Assembly: GCA_028712155.1 (NCBI GenBank)
Contig: JAQTQO010000005.1
Span: forward strand, 1 to 58,777
Direction: 5' to 3'
DNA from: Patescibacteria group bacterium
GTDB taxonomy: Bacteria > Patescibacteriota > Patescibacteriia > Buchananbacterales > GWA2-38-13
DNA: 58,777 nucleotides
In this document: in pieces, positions 24,792 through 32,349 of the stretch
Position numbering within the stretch: position 1 is the stretch's first letter
Layout: every line of letters starts with the position of its first letter
Notes under the pieces: model-generated
Told to the model about the DNA's origin: nothing
The model's input: the letters and a program-made list of their open reading frames with translations, nothing else
The model's database searches: none
Program-made: the position numbers and the translations under genes

Positions 24792-24940
24792 TTGACATTT
24801 TGCGGTATCGTGCTAGACTGTATCAGTATTTCCGCAGACCGCAGGTGCAATTAAGCGTAAATTGCCGCAGACGATATGTGGCAAGCCTGCCGAGGGAATC
24901 CTCGTTTTTGTCTGCGGTTACTCCGGAGACATTTTTTTAT
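24792..24940 (+). promoter_or_regulatory. rplJ promoter and L10-type attenuator leader
   Basis: Promoter TTGACA (24792-24797)-16-TAGACT (24814-24819). In the leader, GTCTGCGG (24910-24917) can pair with CCGGAGAC (24923-24930; one mismatch) to give a hairpin followed by T7, a terminator. The same GTCTGCGG can pair instead with either of two upstream CCGCAGAC copies (24832-24839 and 24865-24872), forming an antiterminator. CCTGCCGAGG is typical of L10 leaders. Feedback by L10 is inferred from known leaders. Confidence 0.75.
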
Positions 24941-24964
24941 TCCCCACGCTACTTGCTTGAAACT

Positions 24965-25492
24965 ATGCCCAAAACACGGCAGCAAAAAAGCGAAACGATC
25001 GATGCGATGGTGGACATGATCGGCCGTTCGCGGTCCGTCGTGTTCACGAATTTCGCCGGTTTAAAGGTGAAAGAGGTCACGGAACTGCGCAAGAAGTGCC
25101 GCGAAGAAAAGATCGATTATCTCGTGGCGAAGAAAACCTTGATGGATCGTGCGTTCAAGACGGCCAAGATCAGCGTCGAGCCCAAAAAGTTCCCGAAGGA
25201 AGTCGCGACCGTGTTCAGCTACGAGGATGAAGTCGCGCCGGCGAGAATTTTGATGCAGTATGCCAAGGACCACCCGGCCGTAAAACCGTTCGGCGGAATT
25301 TTGGAGCACGCCTACGTTGACGGCGCAAAGATCGCCGAGCTCTCCGCCCTGCCGAGCAAACTCGAGCTCTTGTCGAAAGTGGTCGGCTCGATTGCCGCCC
25401 CGATGTCGGGCTTGGTCCGCGTGATGGCCGGCAACTTGCGGGGATTGGTGCAGGTGCTCAAATCCATCAGCGAGAAAAAACCCGCCGTGTAA
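24965..25492 (+). CDS. rplJ: 50S ribosomal protein L10
   Basis: 175 residues from the ATG at 24965. The KSETIDAMVDMIGRSRSVVF start, LRKKCREEKIDYLVAKKTLMDRAF near 40-62 and the C-terminal helical region LSKVVGSIAAPMSGLVRVMAG are normal for L10. The protein binds 23S rRNA and carries the L7/L12 stalk dimers. The ORF is open further upstream, but the leader/attenuator occupies that region. It forms an operon with rplL after 48 nt. Confidence 0.96.
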   Translation: MPKTRQQKSETIDAMVDMIGRSRSVVFTNFAGLKVKEVTELRKKCREEKIDYLVAKKTLMDRAFKTAKISVEPKKFPKEVATVFSYEDEVAPARILMQYAKDHPAVKPFGGILEHAYVDGAKIAELSALPSKLELLSKVVGSIAAPMSGLVRVMAGNLRGLVQVLKSISEKKPAV

Positions 25493-25540
25493 TTACTTCT
25501 TACTAATTCAATCGAATTTGAATCATTAATCCAAAACATT

Positions 25541-25936
25541 ATGGCAGACGAAAAAATGGTAGAGGTTCCGGCGAAGTTCAAAGCGCTGGTGGAGCAGATC
25601 GAAAAGCTCTCGGTGCTGGATCTGGCGGAGCTCGTCAAGGTCCTGGAGTCGAAGTTCGGCGTGTCCGCATCGGCGCCGGTGATGGCGATGGCGGCCGGCC
25701 CGGCCGCAGCGCCGGCGGAAGAGAAGACGGAGTTCACGGTTGAACTCACCGGGGCGGGCGACAACAAGATCGCCGTCATTAAGGCGATCCGCACCATGAC
25801 CCAGCTGGGCCTGAAGGAGGCCAAAGATCTGGTGGACGGTGCGCCGAAGGTCGTGAAGGAAGGCGCCAAGAAAGACGAAGCCGAGAAGATGAAGAAAGAT
25901 TTGGAAGCGGCCGGCGCCAAAGTGACATTGAAATAG
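25541..25936 (+). CDS. rplL: 50S ribosomal protein L7/L12
   Basis: 131 residues: N-terminal dimerisation domain ([19 protein letters not shown]), Ala/Pro/Gly hinge near 42-60, and the C-terminal domain with [21 protein letters not shown] and [20 protein letters not shown]. It recruits translation factors to the ribosome. It is followed by a bidirectional terminator at 25968-25994. Confidence 0.97.
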   Translation: MADEKMVEVPAKFKALVEQIEKLSVLDLAELVKVLESKFGVSASAPVMAMAAGPAAAPAEEKTEFTVELTGAGDNKIAVIKAIRTMTQLGLKEAKDLVDGAPKVVKEGAKKDEAEKMKKDLEAAGAKVTLK

Positions 25937-25967
25937 TTTACCCTCACCGTGCTCAGCGCACCGTGCT

Positions 25968-25994
25968 AAAAAATCCGCCACTGGCGGATTTTTT
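25968..25994. terminator. bidirectional terminator after rplL
   Basis: AAAAAATCCGCCA-CTGGCGGATTTTTT, a near-perfect stem with A and T runs on both sides; it also serves the convergent 26029-28299 gene. Confidence 0.9.
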
Positions 25995-26028
25995 AGTCCC
26001 TGGTTAACGGGCACGGTGAGCCGATCCC

Positions 26029-28299
26029 TCATTTCAGGTGTTGCATCGGTACGCCAAAGATTCTTGGGCCGTTTAACAGGTAGATCTTTTGGCCGGCTTC
26101 ATCCACGATGACGTCACGCAGTTCATCAAAAAGTTCCGAGCGGTACTGGGCAACCAGATCACCGGTTTTTTCGACCACCAGCAACCGTTTGGTCGGCGGG
26201 TCAAGCACGTACAGGTATTTTGATGCCTCTGAGGTTTCAATTTTCGTCGGCCCGGCCAGCGGCGGATCGATCGCCCGCGTGGAAAATTCCGCGGCCTGCC
26301 CTTGGTTGAGCCGGATGATTTCCCCGTCGGAGCGCAGCGCATAGACATCGCCATCGACCGCGATATCAACGGCTTGCCGCAGATCCACGGTGGGGTCGGA
26401 AAGCCACGGACGCGGGCTGCCGTATCCGCCGGCGGTTGGATCGGCGCGGAAGATGGAACTCCCGTCGCTGCTGAGCAGATACAGGCGGTCATGGAAAACG
26501 TCCAGACTGGTAATTTTCCCGCCGGGGGTATTCAGCGGGACGGGGTGGATGCGTTCCGCGGCGTCGAGGCGGGTCACGCGGTTGTCGTCATCCAGGAGTA
26601 TGGCGCCGTTCGATGAAACCGCACTGGCGGTCAGCGCACCAACGGTCGCGCTGGACGGGGCGACGTTGGCAATGGCGCGGCTCGAGAGGTTGAGTGAAAA
26701 GAATAATTTCGATTTCGCATCCTGCGCGTAGAGGCGATCCGATATTTTGATGAGGGCCGGCGCGATCCTAGTCGACGCCTCAAGGTTGGTAAAATTGGCC
26801 AGTTGCAGCGGTTCATTGATGATGATCTCGTGGCGCAATTCGCTGAGTCTGGCCAAGAGTTCCCGCCGGGTGCGCGCGACCGTCGGGTGGTCGCGAAATG
26901 CCGCCGGCAGTTGGTTCAGAAGATGGAGCGCCTCATTGAGGTGCGTCCGCGCCCCAACTTGGTCCTGGTAAATGAGGGCGGATTGCGACGCATCGCGCAG
27001 TTGCTCGACCTGCCCGAGGATGGAGGCGAACGCCCGCTCGCGGCTGAGCTGCGTGTTGCGCGACGACAACGTGGTGAGGTTGAACATGAGGAGCGCCGTC
27101 ACGACAATTCCTCCGATGACGGTGATCCGCTGGATGAGCGACAGCCGCTGGGTGTGCTCGCCGATCCATAACGCCGATCGGCGCACTGTTCCGCCCAGCA
27201 TCCGGACGACCGGGTGATGGATGACCTTGTTTGACGATTCCGCCGCGGCCCGGGTGACCGACTGCAGCATGGGATTATTTGGCAGGCGGAGTTCCGGTTT
27301 TTCCGCGGGTGCAGGTTTCTTCCCCGGAGTCACAACCGCAGCGGGTGTGGCGCGCCTGCCTTTCGGTCCCGGCAGGAAACGCTTGGTGCCGTCGAGCAGC
27401 CGGCGCGAAGTTGTGTGCAGCCAGCGGGCCATGTTTTTTCGGTCGGGCAGTAGTTTGGGGGTGAGGAGGAGGCTGGTGCGGTGCTGGGTCTGGTTGAGCA
27501 CCCGCATGGAGTCGCGTGCGGCGACTACCGGGTAATCGAACCGCTCAGCATTTTCCGCTGCACGCGTCGGGGGGCGTTGCAGCACCAGGTTGATGATGAC
27601 GGCCGCTCCCATGGTTTTGGGGTTGGCTTTGGCGAGCGCCTGCTTGAGCTGACGTACCGCATCGGTGCCCGCTCCGCCGGTGACGGCGGATTGCACCGTA
27701 TGCAGGGAAAGGTAGTCCAGGATACTCTCGGTGCAAAAGAACAGGTAATCGAGCGGTCCAATGGCGCCCGATACGGTCTGGGAAAAGACGCGGAGCGGAT
27801 TGGGGACGGCGTCGGCGTTCGGTTCGGTGACGGAAACGGCGCGGTAGTCGTGGTTGGGACGGTAGTGAAACAGGTAGCCGAAAACGTTGCCCACCGCGGC
27901 CAGCGCGAACTGCTGCTGGCGGATATTGCCCAGCAGAAAGGCGCTGTCCTCGAGCGCAATGCGCACCCCCTCGCCCTCAAGGTAGCGGGCAATTATGCCG
28001 TTCGCGTTCCGCAGGACAAATCCAAAATGCTCGTCGAACTCGGTGGCCGACGGAGTGGGGAAAGCGGCCGGTTGATTTCCGACGGCGCCGTACAGGCTGT
28101 CTTTCACTTGATCGAGGAGCTGATCGATAAGTCCGGAAGCAGCCACGCCGTTGGGTGCGACCTCGGCGAACCCGAAAAGCTTGCCGGCGAGCAGTTCCTT
28201 TTCAGGCGTCGGCTTAGCGGCAAATACCTTGCAGACCGAGCGCGGACTGCCGGCCGGTTCAACGAGGAGTGTGGCGATTTTTGCGAGATAACGGTCCAT
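26029..28299 (-). CDS. PP2C-like domain, one membrane helix and beta-propeller protein
   Basis: 756 residues from the ATG at 28299; a TATAAT box at about 28345 rules out the longer frame. Residues 1-270 resemble a PP2C-type phosphatase fold (VRIALEDSAFLLGN, LDYLFFCTESILDYLS), but the metal-binding Asp motifs of active PP2C enzymes are not obvious. A basic, Pro-rich linker, one membrane helix (about 394-413), a coiled-coil stretch and a C-terminal propeller-like region (about 520-756, repeats such as LYLLSSDGSSIFR and VYALRSDGEIIRL) follow. It may be an extracytoplasmic sensor with an inactive phosphatase head. Confidence 0.6.
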   Translation of the reverse strand: MDRYLAKIATLLVEPAGSPRSVCKVFAAKPTPEKELLAGKLFGFAEVAPNGVAASGLIDQLLDQVKDSLYGAVGNQPAAFPTPSATEFDEHFGFVLRNANGIIARYLEGEGVRIALEDSAFLLGNIRQQQFALAAVGNVFGYLFHYRPNHDYRAVSVTEPNADAVPNPLRVFSQTVSGAIGPLDYLFFCTESILDYLSLHTVQSAVTGGAGTDAVRQLKQALAKANPKTMGAAVIINLVLQRPPTRAAENAERFDYPVVAARDSMRVLNQTQHRTSLLLTPKLLPDRKNMARWLHTTSRRLLDGTKRFLPGPKGRRATPAAVVTPGKKPAPAEKPELRLPNNPMLQSVTRAAAESSNKVIHHPVVRMLGGTVRRSALWIGEHTQRLSLIQRITVIGGIVVTALLMFNLTTLSSRNTQLSRERAFASILGQVEQLRDASQSALIYQDQVGARTHLNEALHLLNQLPAAFRDHPTVARTRRELLARLSELRHEIIINEPLQLANFTNLEASTRIAPALIKISDRLYAQDAKSKLFFSLNLSSRAIANVAPSSATVGALTASAVSSNGAILLDDDNRVTRLDAAERIHPVPLNTPGGKITSLDVFHDRLYLLSSDGSSIFRADPTAGGYGSPRPWLSDPTVDLRQAVDIAVDGDVYALRSDGEIIRLNQGQAAEFSTRAIDPPLAGPTKIETSEASKYLYVLDPPTKRLLVVEKTGDLVAQYRSELFDELRDVIVDEAGQKIYLLNGPRIFGVPMQHLK

Positions 28300-28391
28300 A
28301 GTTTCCAAAACGTTCTTGGGTTTGTCAGATGAGGCCGGATGTACTACAATTATACCACTGTTAGGCCCACAGGGCGCAACGGCATCATGGT

Positions 28392-29030
28392 ATGCTTGAA
28401 CAACTCTTTGGTTCAACCACCCGGGTAAAACTTTTGCAACGTTTCCTGAACAATCCCGATCAGCCGTACTACCTGCGCGAGCTGGCGCGCGCTATCCGGG
28501 TGCAACTGAATTCCGTGCGGCGTGAGGTTGCCAATCTTGAGCGCATCGGCATCATCTGTCCGATGACTTCTGCGGATGTTTTGCCGGGCAGCGGGGGAGA
28601 CGCCCGCCACCCGCCGGCGGCTCGGGCGGGTCGGCGCCGGACGCTGAAGAAATTTTATCTCGCCAATCCGAGTTTTCTCCTGAATCCCGAACTCAAGGCG
28701 CTGCTGGTCAAGGCGCAGCTTTTGCTGGAGCAGAAACTCGTCGAGCGCATCCGCTCGATCGCCAACGTGCGGTACCTGGCGTTGACCGGAATGTTCGTCG
28801 GCCTGGAGGGTTTTTGTACGGATCTGCTGCTGGTCGGTACGGTGAACCGGAAACGCCTGGCCCGTTTAATGCTGCAGTTTGAGCACGAGCTGGATCACTC
28901 GATCAATTATACCGTGATGACGGTGGCGGAATTTCATTACCGCTATAACATCACCGACAAATTCCTGTATACGGTGCTGGAGAATAAAAAGATCGTCGTC
29001 ATTGATCGCCTCCGGAGTCTCCAGCGGTGA
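28392..29030 (+). CDS. winged-helix regulator with nucleotidyltransferase-like domain
   Basis: 212 residues. Residues 1-65 form an ArsR/MarR-like winged helix (FLNNPDQPYYLRELARAIRV and SVRREVANLERIGII). A basic linker follows, then a domain (about 100-205) with VRYLALTGMFVG and DLLLVGTVNRKRLARLM, the pattern of a degenerate nucleotidyltransferase. Such fusions are frequent in Patescibacteria and act as regulators of unknown targets. It is divergent from the PP2C-like gene with 92 nt between, so mutual regulation is possible. Confidence 0.75.
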   Translation: MLEQLFGSTTRVKLLQRFLNNPDQPYYLRELARAIRVQLNSVRREVANLERIGIICPMTSADVLPGSGGDARHPPAARAGRRRTLKKFYLANPSFLLNPELKALLVKAQLLLEQKLVERIRSIANVRYLALTGMFVGLEGFCTDLLLVGTVNRKRLARLMLQFEHELDHSINYTVMTVAEFHYRYNITDKFLYTVLENKKIVVIDRLRSLQR

Positions 29031-29113
29031 GGCCGGGCGGGCGGCATGAGGGTTGGGCCGATGCGGTAATGAGCACCGCTTTTTTCATACACCAATGTAT
29101 CACCAAGAGTCAT

Positions 29114-29593
29114 ATGTCGCGTTCCCCGTATTTTTTACTGGTTGATACGGCACGCCAGGCATGCGTGACCGTGGCGGTGGTCAAGCGAAACCGTTTTTAT
29201 TACCGCCGGACGGTGCAGGTCCGTCACCACGGGGCTGAGGCCGTCCTGCCGGCGGTGGCAGCGCTGCTCCGTCGCCCGGCGATGGCGGGCGGGAAGATCT
29301 CCGGAGTCGCCGTGACATCGGGCCGCCATCTTGCCGGTGGTCGGGCAGCTGCGGGTGAGCGGCCCAAGAACACTGCAGTCGCGGCCGGTTTCACGCATCT
29401 GCGGGCCGCCGTCGTGGTTGCCAACGCCCTTGCCTATGCGTTGGAGGTCCGCTCGATCGGTGTGAGCGATCAACAATCAGCCGATCCGGCTGCGCTGGCC
29501 GCCGTATTCCGAAAGCAGGCGCGTTCAGGCCGGCGTCGGGTCGTCGTACCCGCGTATGCCAGTCCGCCCCACATTACGAAACATCGCAGTTGA
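29114..29593 (+). CDS. TsaB-like (YeaZ) protein, degenerate
   Basis: 159 residues from the ATG at 29114 (a GTG at 29027 overlapping the upstream stop would add 29). The N-terminal FLLVDTARQACVTVAVVKRNRF and ISGVAVTSGRHLAGGRAAAG align with the TsaB scaffold of the t6A tRNA-modification complex, but the usual PGSFTGLR loop is altered and the protein is short (TsaB is about 200-230 residues). It may be a divergent TsaB or a relative with another role. tRNA gene 300 nt downstream. Confidence 0.6.
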   Translation: MSRSPYFLLVDTARQACVTVAVVKRNRFYYRRTVQVRHHGAEAVLPAVAALLRRPAMAGGKISGVAVTSGRHLAGGRAAAGERPKNTAVAAGFTHLRAAVVVANALAYALEVRSIGVSDQQSADPAALAAVFRKQARSGRRRVVVPAYASPPHITKHRS

Positions 29594-29827
29594 TTTATGT
29601 TTGACGCGGCCGAGTAACTGTCAAATAACTTTCGGATACTCAAAAGCCCAAACGTGATGCGGTAAACTCTAATTTGGTGGACGTGGTCTGATTTTGTCCG
29701 GGCTTATCCCTACATAACATAACAGTATTTGCTAGGTTAAGAGAAAAATAGTGCATATAATATAATAAAAATATCCACATCAGTGGATACAATTAATAAC
29801 GATTATGTGGTATCTTTTAGTTGTTGG
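29594..29827. other. intergenic region without a gene
   Basis: AT-rich. It contains a small palindrome, TATCCACATCAGTGGATA, at about 29769-29788 and several TATAAT-like boxes around 29757-29765. No ORF or terminator is convincing. Confidence 0.4.
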
Positions 29828-29856
29828 TTGACATATGTAAGTTTTGGGTGTATAAT
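29828..29856 (+). promoter_or_regulatory. perfect consensus promoter antisense to a tRNA
   Basis: TTGACA (29828-29833), exactly 17 nt, TATAAT (29851-29856): the sigma70 consensus without a mismatch. It points into the complementary strand of the tRNA at 29888-29973. The next plus-strand terminator is at 30050-30090, so an RNA of about 230 nt containing the full antisense tRNA is predicted. No protein gene lies in that interval. Confidence 0.7.
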
Positions 29857-29887
29857 ATTGTTCCCTGAAAATACAGCTCCTGGTATC

Positions 29888-29973
29888 TGCCCCCGGTCGG
29901 ATTCGAACCGACACCGATGCCTTCGCAGGCACATCCCTCAAAGATGTCGTGCTATCCGTTACACCACGGGGGC
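29888..29973 (-). tRNA. class II tRNA, Ser(UGA) or Leu(GAG)
   Basis: 86 nt with acceptor GCCCCCG/CGGGGGC, discriminator A, D arm GTGT..GCAC, long variable arm GCCT-GCGA-AGGC and T arm GTCGG-TTCGAAT-CCGAC. The geometry gives anticodon stem ACATC/GATGT and loop TTTGAGG, so UGA (Ser). The discriminator A and a G after the anticodon fit Leu(GAG) better if the loop is read one base over. CCA is not encoded. Outside the acceptor, CTGGTAT and ATACCAG pair. Confidence 0.8.
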
Positions 29974-30049
29974 GAATACCAGTAGCGGTATCAACGCTAT
30001 TGGTAATTAACTGCCGTTCACCGGTTAGTTAATTAAGTTTCAATCTTGG

Positions 30050-30090
30050 AAAACACGCCTAGATGATAAAGCTCGGCGTGTTTTCTTTTG
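30050..30090. terminator. bidirectional terminator
   Basis: AAAACACGCC (30050-30059) / GGCGTGTTTT (30075-30084), then a CTTTTGTTTT tail. It overlaps the stop codon of the minus-strand ORF at 30059-30361. Confidence 0.85.
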
Positions 30091-30361
30091 TTTTATCTTT
30101 CTTTTTTTGTTTGAGGTGAGGTGCTGGAAAACGTAACCATTTTCCAAGTTTTGATTTTATTACTTTACCCTGACGGATTACGTAATTGCAGAACATCATC
30201 CCATCAGCCGCAAAGCAAATTTGTTGTTCCAGTGCGACGACCTTCGTCTCGGGCATTTGTTTCATGTTGATCAGCTCATGGTGAACGGCAGATAACTGAC
30301 TAACATTACATGGTAACGCAAAACCACCGAGCGCGGACGCCCCGCCGTCGTCTGTTTGCAC
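30059..30361 (-). CDS. hypothetical protein
   Basis: 100 residues if the GTG at 30361 is used. Not recognised. The sequence has no membrane segment; it contains LEQQICFAADGMMFCNYVIRQGKVI and a Lys-rich C-terminus (LKQKKKDKTKEN). A strong promoter (TTGACA 30533-30538, 16 nt, TAGTAT 30511-30516) and the terminator at 30050 support a transcribed unit. A short ORF (MTIERGRFAKPIGLAECY) precedes it in the leader with a weak Shine-Dalgarno, so the true start or a frameshift is uncertain. Confidence 0.4.
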   Translation of the reverse strand: MQTDDGGASALGGFALPCNVSQLSAVHHELINMKQMPETKVVALEQQICFAADGMMFCNYVIRQGKVIKSKLGKWLRFPAPHLKQKKKDKTKENTPSFII

Positions 30362-30613
30362 AGCTTGCGGCGAGTGTTAGTAGCACTCCGCAAGCCCTAT
30401 AGGCTTGGCGAAGCGGCCACGCTCGATGGTCATCTTCTGTGGCGTTTTGAGATAACCCGCGCCCCGTTCTACTAAAACGGGAAAATTTTCAAGGACACGA
30501 CGATACCTGAATACTAGCACATCCATTGAATTTGTCAATAGGGGATGGTATCCTACCTTAAGTTATGGAACAAAACAACGAAAAAATCAAATTTCATTCT
30601 CTTTTGCGCCAAG

Positions 30614-31477
30614 TCATCGTAGCAAGGCGAAAAGCAAAGCGGAAAAACGGTCCCTGTCGCTGTGTCGGTTGTTATAATGCCAGACGAAACCGTCAAGATA
30701 CGACTGCAGATACCGCTTAGATACGGCCTTGTGCGTCCCGGAGATGCTGCGCTTCACGTGCGACCAGAACCCTTCAATGGTGTTGGTGTGCACGTCGCCC
30801 CGTGCGTATTCATGGAGTGAATGGTTGACGCTCTGGCGGTGGTACATTCTTGCCACTAGATCGTAGCGGTTGCTTTCGTCGGTAAGTAGGCGCGTCTTTA
30901 TCCGTTCCACGTTATTGTGGAGGAATTGCCCGATGGTTCGGGCTTTTGCATCTTTCACTACTTCTGCCCGAATCTCGCCGTCGCGTTCCACCGCGCCAAG
31001 GATGACGGCCTTATCATCCATCACGCGCCCAAGGTCTTTGTTGTTTCTCCCCGCGTCACCCTTCCCGCCAAAGTAGGTTTCATCCATCTCTACATCGCCA
31101 AGCAGGCGGTGTTTTTCGTTGTGCAGCGATTCACGGATGAGCCGTAGAATGCGCCACGCCGTTTTGTAGGTGACATTGAGTTCCCGCTCCATCTGCTTTG
31201 CAGAGATGCCATTCTTTGCGCTGGAAAATACGAATATAGCATGGAACCACAAGGTGAGGGGAGTAGCGGATTTTTCGAAAATGGTATCCGCTGTGGGGGC
31301 GATTTGGTAACGGCATCTGGAGCATTGATACTGCCGTCGTTCGGGCAGCCGTTTGTAGTGGCCACCACAAGAGCAACGTTCACTATGCGTGGTCCGAAAG
31401 ATGAATTCGAGGCAATCATCATTGGTGGGGAATTCCTTCCGTAAATCGTGGATTCCGTATTTATCTATCCGTGCCAT
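30614..31477 (-). mobile_element. IS1595-family (ISXO2-like) transposase
   Basis: 287 residues. An N-terminal zinc ribbon (CSCGG.. and CSRCRYQ, about 35-58), a helical part, and the DDE catalytic domain with VEMDETYFGGK near 130 and HTNTIEGFWSHVKRSISGTHK near 230. IS1595 elements move DNA by a cut-and-paste DDE mechanism. Promoter TTGACA (31509-31514)-17-TATGAT (31486-31491) puts the RNA start next to the ATG (leaderless). The ORF is intact. I could not find terminal inverted repeats or a target duplication, so the element limits are unknown. Confidence 0.9.
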
Positions 31478-31609
31478 ACATAAATATCATAGTTTCTAGC
31501 CATTATGTTGTCAAGGGATAACTGTGATTTTGTCCACAGCGTAAGTGCTCATTGACACAAATGGGCATTTTTTGTTTTTATTAAGCGAATTTATTTTAAT
31601 ATTACGTGG

Positions 31610-31676
31610 TTGACAGTGTCTGCAATGTGGAATAAAATTGTATATGGGTGGATGAAAGTGGATAAAAGTGGGGAAA
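31610..31676 (+). promoter_or_regulatory. mraZ promoter with MraZ-binding boxes
   Basis: TTGACA (31610-31615)-17-TAAAAT (31633-31638). Directly downstream GTGG occurs at 31648, 31658 and 31668, an exact 10-nt period, the last extended to GTGGGG. This matches the known MraZ operator (GTGGG repeats with 5-nt spacers) and predicts autorepression of the cluster by MraZ. Confidence 0.8.
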
Positions 31677-31734
31677 AGGAAGAGTATCTGTGGATAACTT
31701 AGTTTCGGTCAATTTCCGCTGAATCACCTTCGCG

Positions 31735-31885
31735 TTAGGGGTTTTGCCGGCGGGCAATACCCGGTGCTACAACTTCGACCAGCGCTTATTAAACAGCCTC
31801 GTCGAAGCAAAAACCAAAACCAAATCATTGGCGTTTTCCTCAAAATGCGCTCCGGCGCTCGAGGTAACGGGTTGTAGCACCAGGT
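31735..31885 (+). promoter_or_regulatory. branched structured leader before mraZ
   Basis: GGTGCTACAAC (31763-31773) pairs with GTTGTAGCACC (31871-31881), an 11-bp closing helix that ends 4 nt before the mraZ ATG. Inside are CTTCGAC (31774-31780) / GTCGAAG (31801-31807), GCGTTTT (31831-31837) / AAAATGC (31842-31848), and GCGC-TCCG-GCGC. An extra hairpin GGGGTTTTGCC/GGGCAATACCC precedes it. The layout is riboswitch-like; the closing helix would hide the ribosome-binding region. Confidence 0.55.
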
Positions 31886-32317
31886 ATGTTCATCGGCGAG
31901 TATCAGCACAGTATTGATGAGAAGGGGCGGTTGGCTGCACCGGCGAAATTTCGCAAGCAGTTGCTTCGCGGTGTCGTGGTGACCCGGGGGCTGGATAACT
32001 GTTTGTTCGTGTACACGCGCACGGAATGGGAGAAACTGGTTTCCAAGCTGGCGGTGTTGCCGGTAGCCAAAGCCAACAGCCGGGCATTTTCCCGCCTGAT
32101 GCTGGCCGGCGCCATGGACGTCGAGCTCGACAGTCAGGGCCGGATCGGCATTCCGGAGTATTTGCGGCGGTTCGCCGGGCTGGGCAAGCAGGTGATCATC
32201 GCCGGGCTGTACAACCGTTTGGAAATTTGGGACGTAGCGCGTTGGGAGGAATACAAGCGTCAGACCGAGGGCAAGAGCAATGAAATTGCAGAAGCCCTGG
32301 GAGAACTTGGCGTATAA
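31886..32317 (+). CDS. mraZ: transcriptional regulator MraZ
   Basis: 143 residues with two SpoVT/AbrB-like MraZ repeats: GEYQHSIDEKGRLAAPAKFR at the start and MDVELDSQGRIGIPEYLRRF near 74. MraZ forms ring oligomers that bind direct GTGGG repeats and repress the division and wall cluster. The operator is visible at 31648-31676. It is the first gene of the cluster, followed by rsmH after 32 nt. Confidence 0.97.
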   Translation: MFIGEYQHSIDEKGRLAAPAKFRKQLLRGVVVTRGLDNCLFVYTRTEWEKLVSKLAVLPVAKANSRAFSRLMLAGAMDVELDSQGRIGIPEYLRRFAGLGKQVIIAGLYNRLEIWDVARWEEYKRQTEGKSNEIAEALGELGV

Positions 32318-32349
32318 CCGGGCGGCTGGGTGCGCGGAGCCAAACCTGT

